NCBI GenBank assembly: GCA_046329555.1
Contig: JAXLUK010000001.1
Location: 310,001-374,000 of the forward strand
Direction: 5' to 3'
Source of the DNA: UBA1941 sp046329555
GTDB lineage: Bacteria > Bacteroidota > Bacteroidia > Chitinophagales > LD1
DNA length: 64,000 nt
Under the pieces are notes generated by a model. The model made no database searches. It saw nothing but the letters and a program-made list of their open reading frames with translations, and was not told where the DNA came from. Both the position numbers and the translations under genes were made by a program. Every line of letters begins with the position of its first letter. Position 1 is the stretch's first letter. Shown here one piece after another: positions 52,695 to 61,232 of the stretch.

Positions 52695-53708
52695 CTACGC
52701 CCAAACCCGGGTACCTTCACTGCAATTCGTGCAGATATCTATTTCTTTACGCGAACGCAACAGCCGCGCGCGAAATGATTGATAGGGCGCCCCCTGCCAA
52801 ATAGCGGCAAAAGTTTGTTGATTAACATCGCCTACTTCATACTTCGCATCTTTATCAAAACAGCAGGGCACCACCCGTCCATCCCACGTCACTACGCAAC
52901 TATGCCACATCTTCCAACATTGATTCAGCAATGAATTCTTGATGGAAAAACGTCCGTCAACGCCTTTCTTATACCTCGAGTACTTTTCTATGGTAGGAAT
53001 TAACGGATGACCATTTTCAAAGTCATATACCTGTGCCGTTTTAAATTTCACCTCATCAACTTCTAAATCATTAGCGATTTGCCTTACTGCTTCTATCTGG
53101 TGTTCATTAGGCCGCACCACTAAAAATTGAAAGATAATATGCGGTGTAGCCGATCCTGCCGCTTTTTTGGCAGCAACCAAATTCCGCGTTCCTTCTAAAA
53201 CTTTCTCTAATTTACCATCCACCCGGTATTGCTCATAAACCTCCTGGGTAGCCCCATCAATCGAAATCAAGATGCGGTCTAATCCACTTTGCACGGTTTC
53301 CTCTGCCTTTCGTTTAGTTAGAAAATGAGCATTGGTTGAGGTAACGGTATAGATATTTCTCGCTTTCGCCTGCTTCACTAAATCCAAAAACCGCGGATGC
53401 AAATACGGCTCTCCCTGAAAATAGAAATACAAGTACATCAACCGATCGCCGATTTGCGTCAATAAAGTTTCATAAAAAGCACCATCCATTTGTCCTGTTG
53501 GCCGCGTAAACTGTTTTAATCCGCTGGGGCATTCGGGGCAACCTAAATTACAACTGGTTGTGGGTTCTACAGAAAGGGTCATCGGCAGTCCCCATTGGCG
53601 TGGTTTACCCGTGTAACGCGATAGGTAAAAGGAGGAAATTACGCATGCGGCATTCCAAACTTTCAATAGGGTTAACGTACCCAGAAATCGTTTTGCATCG
53701 CGCCACAT
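52695..53708 (-). CDS. Radical SAM/SPASM-domain protein
   Basis: A 337-residue radical SAM enzyme. The cluster-binding cysteines are C53, C57 and C60 in SVEPTTSCNLGCPECPSG (CxxxCxxC). The C-terminal SPASM-type cysteines are in CWKMWHSCVVTWDGRVVPCCFDK and IDICTNCSEG. The N-terminal 40 residues are partly hydrophobic (TLTLLKVWNAACVISSFYLS) and may be membrane-associated. The substrate is unknown; the family modifies peptides, proteins or cofactors, and no precursor peptide was seen nearby. A perfect TATTTTTG box lies 4 nt before the ATG. Confidence 0.88.
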   Translation of the reverse strand: MWRDAKRFLGTLTLLKVWNAACVISSFYLSRYTGKPRQWGLPMTLSVEPTTSCNLGCPECPSGLKQFTRPTGQMDGAFYETLLTQIGDRLMYLYFYFQGEPYLHPRFLDLVKQAKARNIYTVTSTNAHFLTKRKAEETVQSGLDRILISIDGATQEVYEQYRVDGKLEKVLEGTRNLVAAKKAAGSATPHIIFQFLVVRPNEHQIEAVRQIANDLEVDEVKFKTAQVYDFENGHPLIPTIEKYSRYKKGVDGRFSIKNSLLNQCWKMWHSCVVTWDGRVVPCCFDKDAKYEVGDVNQQTFAAIWQGAPYQSFRARLLRSRKEIDICTNCSEGTRVWA

Positions 53709-53712
53709 GCCT

Positions 53713-53720
53713 CAAAAATA
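53713..53720 (-). promoter_or_regulatory. TAnnTTTG box 4 nt before the radical SAM gene
   Basis: On the minus strand TATTTTTG is an exact consensus match and ends 4 nt before the ATG at 53708. It is the clearest case of the fixed 4-nt gap found in this window. Confidence 0.6.
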
Positions 53721-53799
53721 TGATTCCCGTAAGAAAAACCGCTGGTCCGTTTTTCAAACGTTCCGCACCACGGGCTTTTTTCCCATTTTCGCACCCGCC

Positions 53800-56184
53800 A
53801 TGAAACACTTTGTTTTTCTGATTTGCGCTTTGCTGTGGATGGTTTCCCATGCTCAGGACACCAAGAATATTCGCGGTCAGGTGCTGGATAAAGATTCTAA
53901 ATTCCCCATATCCGGTGCCAATGTGGTGGTGGTTAACTCGAATCCGTTTTTAGGTACAGTAACTGACGATAATGGTTACTTCACCCTCAGCGGTGTTTCG
54001 CTGGGCCGCGTGAACATTAAGATAAGTTACATCGGATACAAAGATGCTTTCCTGAATGAAATATTGGTAATAGCAGGAAAAGAAACGCAGCTCAATATTG
54101 AACTGGAAGAAAAAGTGAATGAACTGAAAGAAGTAGTGATCCGGGCGGAAGCAGACAAAGCCCGCGCTAAAAATGAATTCGCCACGGTGAGTGCCCGGTC
54201 TTTCGATGTAGAACAAACCAATAAATTTAGCGGCAGCCGGAATGATCCTGCCCGGATGGCTTCTAATTTCGCCGGCGTCAGTGGTGCCAACGATGCGCGT
54301 AACGACATTATCATTCGCGGAAACTCACCACTGGGATTGTTGTGGCGCCTGGATGGCGTAGACATCCCCTCTCCCAATCACTTCAGCAGCTTTGGCAGCA
54401 CCGGAGGCCCGGTAAGCATGCTCAATAACAATACGCTTTCTAAAAGCGACTTTTTTACCGCCGCATTTCCCGCAGAATACGGCAACGCCCTGGCGGGCGT
54501 ATTCGACTTGAAAATGCGCGCTGGCAACAAAGATAAATACGAGTTTCTGGCGCAATTGGGATTCAACGGTTTGGAAGCAGGTGCTGAAGGCCCTTTCAAC
54601 AAAAAGAAATCACAAGCTTCATGGCTCATTAATTACCGCTACTCCACACTGGCACTGTTTAAATTGATGGGCGCCAACTTCGGTACTGGCACCGCTGTGC
54701 CATACTATCAAGACTTATCTTTCAAAATTGATGTACCCACAAAAAAGGCCGGAGTATTTAGAATTTTTGGTTTAGGTGGGTTGAGCTCTATCGAGTTGCT
54801 GGGCTCAAAAGCTAATCTGAATAAAAAAGGAACTGATTTATACGGAAATGAAAATCAGGATTTGGTCAACCATTCGCGCACTGGCATCATCGGATTCTCA
54901 CACACCTATTTCATCGATTCAAAATCGTTTTTCCGAACTACCATTGCCGCCTCACACCAACTGCAAAAAGTAGAAATTGACACCATCAATTTAACTACGC
55001 ATCTGGATAAAGCTCGTTTCAACAATGTTTTCCTTCGGCAGAATAAATATTCAGCACACTTGGTCTATAATCGAAAAATAAATGCCGCCAATACCATCAT
55101 GGCAGGCGTGAATACCAACGTTTACGACGTATTCTTTAAAGATAGCTTATCCTACAACGGCCAGTTTATTCCATTAAAATACGGCAAGGGCCAGAGCGCT
55201 TTAATAGAAGCCTACGCCACCTGGCAACATAAATTTGGCGATCGCCTGGTGCTGAACCTCGGGTTGCACGGACAGTTTTTTACACTCAGTAAAAGTATTG
55301 CACCCGAACCGCGCCTGGGCCTGCGATACCAACTGAACGAACGGATGTACCTGAGTCTTGGCTATGGCATGCATCACGAGATTCAACCGTTACCAACCTA
55401 TTATAACCGTGAGCTGACTTTAGCCGGTAGTGGCGCCTCCACTAATCTGAATATGGGTTTTTCGCGCAGCAACCACGTAGTAGTTGGTTATGATTTGGTA
55501 TTCTTAAAGGATTTTCATTTTAAAACGGAAGCCTACTTCCAGTATATTGATAAGGTTCCGGTAAGTGATACCAGCAGTTCTTTCAGTATGCTGAATGCCG
55601 GCTCACAATTTACCACGCCAAACAATAACTACCTGGTGAATAAAGGTATTGGCAGAAACTACGGACTCGAAATTACCATGGAGAAATTCTTTACCAAAGG
55701 ATACTACTTCCTGGTCACCGGATCCTTCTTTCAGTCGGAATACCGCGGCAGCGACGGCGTTTGGCGCAACACCGCTTTCAATGGCCACTACGTGGTGAAT
55801 ACACTGGCAGGTTACGAATACAAATTCGGCGGTAAAAAGAATAAGACCAAGAAATACGCAATTGCTGCAGATGGAAAATTCACGGCCGCAGGCGGCCGCT
55901 ACTACACACCGGTTGATTTAGCTGCCAGTGCCCTGCAACGCAAAGAAGTAGAAATTGAATCGCAGGCGTACACGAAGCAATATGCTGATTATCTGCGGCT
56001 CGATTTGAAAATTAGTTTCCGCATCAGCCTGCGCAAAATGACGCACGAATTCTCCTTTGATTGTCAAAATGTAACCAACCGGAAAAATGTGTTCCGAATC
56101 AGTTACAACCCGCGCACCAATCAGTTGGTCACTGAATATCAGCAGGGATTATTTCCGTTGCCACAGTACCGGATCTATTTTTAA
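53800..56184 (+). CDS. TonB-dependent receptor with carboxypeptidase-like N-terminal domain
   Basis: A 794-residue outer-membrane receptor. The signal peptide (KHFVFLICALLWMVSHAQ) is followed by a carboxypeptidase-regulatory-like domain (about 22-105, IRGQVLDKDSKFPISGANVVVV, GYFTLSGVSLG), a plug domain (about 135-220, with NDIIIRGNSPLGLLWRLDGVDIP) and a 22-stranded barrel to the last residue F794 (QYRIYF). Such receptors import large nutrients or metal complexes using TonB energy. No SusD-like partner is present, so the substrate is unknown. The ATG at 53800 begins the signal peptide; it diverges from the radical SAM gene with 91 bp between start codons. Confidence 0.9.
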   Translation: MKHFVFLICALLWMVSHAQDTKNIRGQVLDKDSKFPISGANVVVVNSNPFLGTVTDDNGYFTLSGVSLGRVNIKISYIGYKDAFLNEILVIAGKETQLNIELEEKVNELKEVVIRAEADKARAKNEFATVSARSFDVEQTNKFSGSRNDPARMASNFAGVSGANDARNDIIIRGNSPLGLLWRLDGVDIPSPNHFSSFGSTGGPVSMLNNNTLSKSDFFTAAFPAEYGNALAGVFDLKMRAGNKDKYEFLAQLGFNGLEAGAEGPFNKKKSQASWLINYRYSTLALFKLMGANFGTGTAVPYYQDLSFKIDVPTKKAGVFRIFGLGGLSSIELLGSKANLNKKGTDLYGNENQDLVNHSRTGIIGFSHTYFIDSKSFFRTTIAASHQLQKVEIDTINLTTHLDKARFNNVFLRQNKYSAHLVYNRKINAANTIMAGVNTNVYDVFFKDSLSYNGQFIPLKYGKGQSALIEAYATWQHKFGDRLVLNLGLHGQFFTLSKSIAPEPRLGLRYQLNERMYLSLGYGMHHEIQPLPTYYNRELTLAGSGASTNLNMGFSRSNHVVVGYDLVFLKDFHFKTEAYFQYIDKVPVSDTSSSFSMLNAGSQFTTPNNNYLVNKGIGRNYGLEITMEKFFTKGYYFLVTGSFFQSEYRGSDGVWRNTAFNGHYVVNTLAGYEYKFGGKKNKTKKYAIAADGKFTAAGGRYYTPVDLAASALQRKEVEIESQAYTKQYADYLRLDLKISFRISLRKMTHEFSFDCQNVTNRKNVFRISYNPRTNQLVTEYQQGLFPLPQYRIYF

Positions 56185-56201
56185 ATCTATACTTTCGTAA
56201 A

Positions 56202-56492
56202 ATGAAAGCCGATCATCCCAAACGGTTAAATGAAATTCTGGAAAAAACACGATTGTTGATAGAGCAATTGAATTCCAGTAAACAGCAACTGCAACAGTTA
56301 CAACATCAATTGAAAGAAGCCCATCAGCAAATGACCGCCCGCGATGAAACCATTGCGCAACTGCGGGAACAAAACAAAATTGCCCGAATTGCCAGTCAGC
56401 AATCCAACGCCGAAGATACGGCCGAACTGAAACGCAAACTCAACGAGTATATTCGGGAAGTAGATAAATGTTTGGCACTGCTGGGCAACTAG
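56202..56492 (+). CDS. Small coiled-coil protein near zapA
   Basis: A 96-residue protein with heptad patterns from about residue 20 to 65 (LLIEQLNSSKQQLQQLQHQL), very rich in Gln, Glu and Leu. The end, LNEYIREVDKCLALLGN, is the form seen in small Bacteroidota coiled-coil proteins encoded near zapA. It may be a division-associated partner of ZapA (functionally like ZapB), but that is inference from neighbourhood. A TACTTTCG box (56190-56197) lies 4 nt before the ATG, within 16 bp of the TonB receptor stop. Confidence 0.85.
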   Translation: MKADHPKRLNEILEKTRLLIEQLNSSKQQLQQLQHQLKEAHQQMTARDETIAQLREQNKIARIASQQSNAEDTAELKRKLNEYIREVDKCLALLGN

Positions 56493-56532
56493 AATTACCA
56501 GGAACCACTGAGGAATAAATTATATTTCCACC

Positions 56533-57189
56533 ATGAGAAAAATCTTTTTCACCGTTGCTACCCTAATTTTACTGGCCGCTTGCGGAAAAAAATCATCCGA
56601 TAGCACCAGCAATCAGGATATCGACGACCAGTACATCACGCTGAAAGCAGATGGATTAGACTATGGCAAATTTGGAACCCATTTGGTGAACGGCAGCACA
56701 GTTCCCTATACCGCTAACAATGGTACCGCTACCGCCGCTCCAATAGTGGCCTTTGTTGATTCTTACCTGGTGGTTAACGGAGGTAACCATCACGATGGGG
56801 CTGCACAGCGTGATTTGCTGTTCAATTTTAAAGTAACCGCCAAAAATACCGGGGTGGGTACGTATGCTTTCCTTCCAACCGACCCCAACAACCAGCTAAC
56901 CATTGTAGTGTATAATGCCGATGCCACGGTGGCACTTAGCTACCAGGAGTACGAAAAAGTGCGCACAGGCTCATCAACTTCCTGCATCGTAAGCAGCGCA
57001 GCCAAAAAAGCATCTGCTACCTTTACCTTCACCAAATGGGATGTAGCAAATAGCAACGACGTAACTATAGAAGGCAGTTTTTCCGGCACTTTGTTTGAAG
57101 ATGCCGTTTCTGCTACCAATTGCGCCAATACCCCTGGAAGAACCTTTGAGGGAAGTATATATATTCGCCACAAACACGTAGTTATCTGA
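56533..57189 (+). CDS. Lipoprotein of unknown function
   Basis: A 218-residue predicted lipoprotein: FFTVATLILLAAC is a lipobox with lipidated Cys at residue 17. After a Ser-rich linker the mature part looks like a beta-sandwich (YITLKADGLDYGKFGTHLVN, VTAKNTGVGTYAF and YEKVRTGSSTSC), ending EGSIYIRHKHVV. It shares overall style with Bacteroidota lipoproteins of unknown role. TATATTTC (56521-56528) lies 4 nt before the ATG. It interrupts what would otherwise be a coiled-coil/zapA/rny set, so it may be a later insertion. Confidence 0.75.
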   Translation: MRKIFFTVATLILLAACGKKSSDSTSNQDIDDQYITLKADGLDYGKFGTHLVNGSTVPYTANNGTATAAPIVAFVDSYLVVNGGNHHDGAAQRDLLFNFKVTAKNTGVGTYAFLPTDPNNQLTIVVYNADATVALSYQEYEKVRTGSSTSCIVSSAAKKASATFTFTKWDVANSNDVTIEGSFSGTLFEDAVSATNCANTPGRTFEGSIYIRHKHVVI

Positions 57190-57333
57190 TTATCAAATAA
57201 TCACGTGATACCGGTGCGGTTAACAATGGCTCCATAATTCCGGAATTTTGATTAGATTCGCCACGCTTTGGCAGTTGGTCTGCCCGGGCGAAGGGCTCGC
57301 AGTAGATATATAGCGAACATTACCAAGGTGAAT
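57190..57333 (+). ncRNA. Structured zapA leader, candidate small RNA
   Basis: The 144-nt gap before zapA holds a two-part hairpin: outer stem TTCGCC (57257-57262) with GGCGAA (57287-57292), inner stem GGCAG (57270-57274) with CTGCC (57280-57284) and a 5-nt loop. The outer left arm can also pair with GCGAA at 57313-57317, giving an alternative fold. Upstream are the palindromes ATCACGTGAT and AATTCCGGAATT. In many bacteria 6S RNA lies next to zapA, so a 6S-like RNA is one possibility; this is unproven. Confidence 0.3.
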
Positions 57334-57618
57334 ATGGATGATTTGATGCAGTTGAATGTAATGGTTGCCGACCGAATATACCCGCTGCGGGTGCAGGAGA
57401 GCGAAAAAGAGGAAGTGCTGACTGCGGTGAAGTTGGTGAACGAAAAGATAAAGGAATATCAACGCACGTACGACGGCAAAGATAAACAGGATTACCTGGC
57501 CATGGTGTTGCTGCTTTTTGCAGTAGAACATATGCGTTCACAGGCGAAAAACGCCCAGACCGACACGGCCCTGCAGGATAAACTGAATCAACTCGAATCA
57601 CTTCTCGCTTCGGTATAA
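57334..57618 (+). CDS. zapA: Cell division protein ZapA
   Basis: A 94-residue ZapA, which binds FtsZ and stabilises the Z ring. The N-terminal strand region MQLNVMVADRIYPLRVQESEKE and the C-terminal coiled coil (LVNEKIKEYQRTYDGKDKQDYLAMVLL, QDKLNQLESLLA) match the family. The ATG at 57334 (MDDLMQLNVMV) fits the family start; a further in-frame ATG four codons later is possible. rny follows 65 bp downstream, an arrangement common in Bacteroidota. Confidence 0.88.
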   Translation: MDDLMQLNVMVADRIYPLRVQESEKEEVLTAVKLVNEKIKEYQRTYDGKDKQDYLAMVLLLFAVEHMRSQAKNAQTDTALQDKLNQLESLLASV

Positions 57619-57683
57619 AACCCGATTTCCTTCCCCTGGTTGCGCAACTGTCTGCACCTAACAATTAAAAAATTATAACAACC

Positions 57684-59288
57684 ATGGGTATCGAGACATT
57701 AGTGGTAGGCGCCATTCTTGCCGTGATTGGTGTGGTTGCGGGTTTCTTCATCGGTAAAGGCAGCGCAAAAAGTGCCGCCGACCAGATCGACGCCGCAGCA
57801 CGCGCCGAAGCCGAAAAGAAGGTGGCCGACGCTAAGGCAGCAGCCGAAAAAATTATCGCCGACGCACAACGCAATCACGAAAACATCAAAAAAGACAAAA
57901 TGCTGGAAGCCAAAGAACACTTCCTGCAACTGAAGTCGAAGCACGAAAGCGAAGTCAACGAGCGCAACAAAAAAGCCGTCGAAAAAGAAAATCAACTTAA
58001 ACAACTGCAACAAGAGGTGAACCAGCGCCAGGCAGAATTCGGAAAGAAAGAAAAGGAAACAGAAGCCCTCCGCGATAACCTCAACAAACAACTCGAAATT
58101 GTTTCTACCAAGAAAGAACAACTGGAAAAACAACATGAGATTTTCGTGAAGAAGCTGGAGCAAATCAGCGGCCTTACGAAAGATGATGCCAAGCGTGAAC
58201 TCATCGAAGGCATGCGCAAAGAGGCCGAAACGGATTCTTTGGCCATGGCCAAAGAAATTGTTGATACCGCTAAAGTAAACGCCAACAAAGAAGCCAAGAA
58301 AATTATCATTCAAACCATTCAGCGTACCGCCGCAGAAAACGCTATCGAAAACACGGTTTCAGTTTTCAACCTCGATGGCGACGATATGAAAGGTCAGATT
58401 ATCGGTCGCGAAGGCCGCAACATCCGCGCTCTGGAAGCCGCTACCGGTTGCGAATTTGTGGTGGATGATACGCCTGAAGCCATCATCATTTCCGGCTACG
58501 ATCCCATCCGCCGCGAAATCGCCCGCCTTTCCCTGCAACGCCTCGTTACTGATGGCCGTATCCACCCGGCCCGTATCGAAGAAGTAGTGGGCAAAACCAA
58601 AAAACAACTCGACGACCACATCCGCGAAATCGGGGAAAGAACAGTGATCGATCTGGGCATTCAAGGTATGCATGCCGAACTGATTCGCTATGTGGGTCGT
58701 ATGCGCTTCCGTTCTTCCTACGGTCAAAACCTGTTACAACACAGCCGCGAAGTAGCTAACCTGTGCGCCACCATGGCCGCTGAATTAGGACTGAACCCCA
58801 AATTGGCCAAGCGCGCCGGCTTACTCCACGATATCGGCAAAGTGCCTGATGAAGAATCAGAACTGAGCCACGCTCTGTTGGGCGCCAAGTTGTGCGAAAA
58901 ATATGGCGAACATCAGGCCGTGGTGAATGCCGTAGGTGCGCACCACGATGAAATGGAAATGAAATTCGTGATCTCCCCTATCATTCAGGCTTGCGACGCC
59001 ATCAGCGGCGCTCGCCCGGGTGCCCGTCGCGAAATCATGGAAGGTTACCTCCAACGGATTAAGGATCTGGAAATGCTGGCGCAAAACTTCGACGGCGTGG
59101 AAAAAGCTTATGCCATCCAGGCCGGCCGTGAATTGCGCGTCATCGTGGAAGCTGATCGTGTTGACGACAAAAAATCTGATGAGATTTCATTTGCCATCGC
59201 GCAGAAAATTGAAAAAGAAATGACCTATCCCGGTCAGGTAAAAGTGACCGTAATCCGCGAAAAACGAGCGGTTAACATAGCCAAGTAA
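57684..59288 (+). CDS. rny: Ribonuclease Y
   Basis: A 534-residue membrane-anchored endoribonuclease that starts mRNA decay. An N-terminal helix (residues 5-24, TLVVGAILAVIGVVAGFFIG) is followed by a long charged coiled coil (about 35-175), a KH domain with IIGREGRNIRALEAATG (about 232-295), and an HD domain with LLHDIGK (H382, D383) and VGAHHDEME. All are in the family's order and length. It is followed by a strong terminator at 59291. Confidence 0.96.
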   Translation: MGIETLVVGAILAVIGVVAGFFIGKGSAKSAADQIDAAARAEAEKKVADAKAAAEKIIADAQRNHENIKKDKMLEAKEHFLQLKSKHESEVNERNKKAVEKENQLKQLQQEVNQRQAEFGKKEKETEALRDNLNKQLEIVSTKKEQLEKQHEIFVKKLEQISGLTKDDAKRELIEGMRKEAETDSLAMAKEIVDTAKVNANKEAKKIIIQTIQRTAAENAIENTVSVFNLDGDDMKGQIIGREGRNIRALEAATGCEFVVDDTPEAIIISGYDPIRREIARLSLQRLVTDGRIHPARIEEVVGKTKKQLDDHIREIGERTVIDLGIQGMHAELIRYVGRMRFRSSYGQNLLQHSREVANLCATMAAELGLNPKLAKRAGLLHDIGKVPDEESELSHALLGAKLCEKYGEHQAVVNAVGAHHDEMEMKFVISPIIQACDAISGARPGARREIMEGYLQRIKDLEMLAQNFDGVEKAYAIQAGRELRVIVEADRVDDKKSDEISFAIAQKIEKEMTYPGQVKVTVIREKRAVNIAK

Positions 59289-59290
59289 TC

Positions 59291-59329
59291 AAAAACGGCC
59301 TCCGAAAATCCGGCGGCCGTTTTTATTTT
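59291..59329 (+). terminator. Rho-independent terminator after rny
   Basis: AAAAACGGCC (59291-59300) pairs with GGCCGTTTTT (59315-59324) around CCG/CGG with one T-C mismatch and a 6-nt loop, followed by a T-rich run. The next gene starts 12 bp later. Confidence 0.85.
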
Positions 59330-59335
59330 GCGCCC

Positions 59336-60475
59336 ATGAGTTGGAGCCTGCTGCTATCACTTCTCTTTATTGTCGCCGCAACAGCGCAGGTACTGTACTA
59401 CCTGCTGCTGTTCCTCCGACTGGCCTTATACAAACAAGGGCATTACAGCAATAGCGCCGATGCCCTGCCTCCCGTCAGCATCGTTATTTGCACCCGCAAT
59501 AATGCTGAGCAACTATCGCGCACCCTAAAGCTGGTGCTTATTCAATTATATCGCGAATTTGAGGTAGTGGTTGTGAACGATGGTAGCAGTGACCATACCA
59601 TGGAAGTGATAGCCCACTACGCGGCCCGTACCGGAAACCTGCGCGTTTTTACCCTGCCCGAACAAGCGCGCCACCTGGGTAAAAAAGCCGCCTTGCGCCT
59701 GGGTGTGGAACAAGCCCGGTACGATATCGTGGTGGTTACCGACGACGACTGCCGGCCAGCCTCTACCAACTGGCTGTCGCTGCTGGTGGCGCACCTATAC
59801 CACGATACGGCTCTGGTCCTGGGCTACTCGCCAATCACACCGCGCAACAGTTTTCTTTCGTTATTTCAACAATACGAAAATGTACTTACCGCCACACAAT
59901 ATTTTTCCTATAGTCTGGCCGGAATCCCCTACATGGGCGTAGGGCGCAACATGGCCTTCAGACGCAGCCTGTTCCTGAATTGGCGCCAGCAACCACATAC
60001 CTCTGATCGCATCGCCGGCGGCGATGATGATCTGTTCGTAAACGCCGTAGCCCGGGGTTCATCCACCATCAACTGTATCGAAAAAGATAGCTTCGTACTC
60101 ACCGATGCGCCCCCTACCTTGAGCGCGTGGCTCAACCAAAAACGTCGCCACATCCGCGCCGGATTCTACTATCGCTGGTGGCATCAATTGTTGCTCTTCG
60201 GCTTCGCCTTCTCTAAAGCACTCTTCTATTTTCTTATTCCCGTAATGACCTTCCATACCCCATGGCAACCCTTCACCTGGGCCGCCCTGGGTACCGCACT
60301 ATTCACCATGTGGTTCATTCAACTGCGTATCAACAATAAACTACACCAAACGCTGCCCGGTGTATTGTTTCCGGTTTTCGACATGCTGTACACCTTATAT
60401 TTGGTCGTTATATTTTTCCTAACTTCGGTTAGGCGCAACGACACATGGAAGGAAACCAACCAACAGCAAAAATGA
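59336..60475 (+). CDS. Membrane glycosyltransferase, family 2
   Basis: A 379-residue GT2 enzyme with an N-terminal membrane helix (residues 5-28) and two or three C-terminal helices (about 290-370). Catalytic motifs: VSIVICTRNNAEQL, VVNDGSSDHT, VVTDDDCRPAS (DxD-type), AGGDDDLFVNAVA and LNQKRRHIRAG in place of QxxRW. Such enzymes often make exopolysaccharides or glycolipids. It starts 12 bp after the rny terminator with a TATTTTGC box (59324-59331) 4 nt before the ATG. It overlaps the sigma factor gene by ATGA. Confidence 0.88.
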   Translation: MSWSLLLSLLFIVAATAQVLYYLLLFLRLALYKQGHYSNSADALPPVSIVICTRNNAEQLSRTLKLVLIQLYREFEVVVVNDGSSDHTMEVIAHYAARTGNLRVFTLPEQARHLGKKAALRLGVEQARYDIVVVTDDDCRPASTNWLSLLVAHLYHDTALVLGYSPITPRNSFLSLFQQYENVLTATQYFSYSLAGIPYMGVGRNMAFRRSLFLNWRQQPHTSDRIAGGDDDLFVNAVARGSSTINCIEKDSFVLTDAPPTLSAWLNQKRRHIRAGFYYRWWHQLLLFGFAFSKALFYFLIPVMTFHTPWQPFTWAALGTALFTMWFIQLRINNKLHQTLPGVLFPVFDMLYTLYLVVIFFLTSVRRNDTWKETNQQQK

Positions 60476-61047
60476 ATGCCGACCTCGAGCTCGTGAATCT
60501 GGCGAAAGGGGGCGACCAAAAAGCGTTCGAGAAATTGATGTCGCGCTACCGCGAATCGGTGTTTTTCATGGTCCTCAAAATGGTGCATAATCGCGATGAT
60601 GCCGAAGATTTGACCATGGTGGCCTTCAGCAAAGCGTTTAATAACCTGGCCAATTACAGCGCCGATTTTGCCTTCAGCACGTGGTTGTTCCGTATCGCTA
60701 CCAATAACTGCATCGATCACATCCGTAAAAAGAAGTTACAAACCACTTCCATCGATCAAACTACCACTACCGAAGACGGTGAAAGTACGCCTATTGCAGT
60801 AAAAGATAAGGAGCTGACGCCTGAAGAGACTATCATCAAAGACCAGCGCGCCGCGAAAATGCGCGCCGTTATTGAGCAGCTCAATCCCAAATACCGCCAG
60901 CTTATTGAACTGCGCTATTTTCAGGAATTGAGCTATGAAGAAATTGCAGAGCAGTTGGATTTGCCCCTGGGCACCGTAAAAGCACAGTTGTTCAGAGCTA
61001 AAGATTTGCTCTACAACCAAATGAAGGTGACTAAAGACCGGTATTAA
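60472..61047 (+). CDS. ECF-type RNA polymerase sigma factor
   Basis: A 191-residue sigma-70 ECF factor. Region 2 is YRESVFFMVLKMVHNRDDAED through FSTWLFRIATNNCIDHIRKKK, and region 4 is LNPKYRQLIELRYFQELSYEEIAEQLDLP with the recognition helix LGTVKAQLFRAKDL. It should redirect RNA polymerase to an alternative set of promoters, probably in response to envelope stress. No anti-sigma gene is adjacent. The ATG at 60472 is chosen for its ATGA overlap with the glycosyltransferase stop; an ATG at 60445 is possible. Confidence 0.9.
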   Translation: MNADLELVNLAKGGDQKAFEKLMSRYRESVFFMVLKMVHNRDDAEDLTMVAFSKAFNNLANYSADFAFSTWLFRIATNNCIDHIRKKKLQTTSIDQTTTTEDGESTPIAVKDKELTPEETIIKDQRAAKMRAVIEQLNPKYRQLIELRYFQELSYEEIAEQLDLPLGTVKAQLFRAKDLLYNQMKVTKDRY

Positions 61048-61232
61048 TTAGGGCACCCCGCGCGCCGGATCGATGGCTTTCACTCAACCCAACCGCGCGC
61101 GCGGCCGGGCTATTCATTCCATTTTTTTTTGGCCGTAACTTCTTCCCGAACCATGCCTTAAAAATCGCCTGTTGAAAAAGTGCGATGGCCAAAAAAAATT
61201 TCCATTGCTATCCCTGGTGCAGGCTACAGCGC
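61048..61232. other. Intergenic region with GC-rich island and inverted repeat
   Basis: No gene is supported between the sigma gene and the convergent purM. About 61055-61110 is GC-rich with a 12-bp palindrome CCGCGCGCGCGG (61093-61104). A 12-bp inverted repeat, TTTTTTTTGGCC (61123-61134) with GGCCAAAAAAAA (61187-61198), could form a hairpin in the shared 3' ends or be a bidirectional terminator. Confidence 0.5.

Noticed and set aside
61048..61060. GGGCACC near 61051 as a third copy of the foldback element
   Set aside because: The match ends after 7 bases and no second arm follows.
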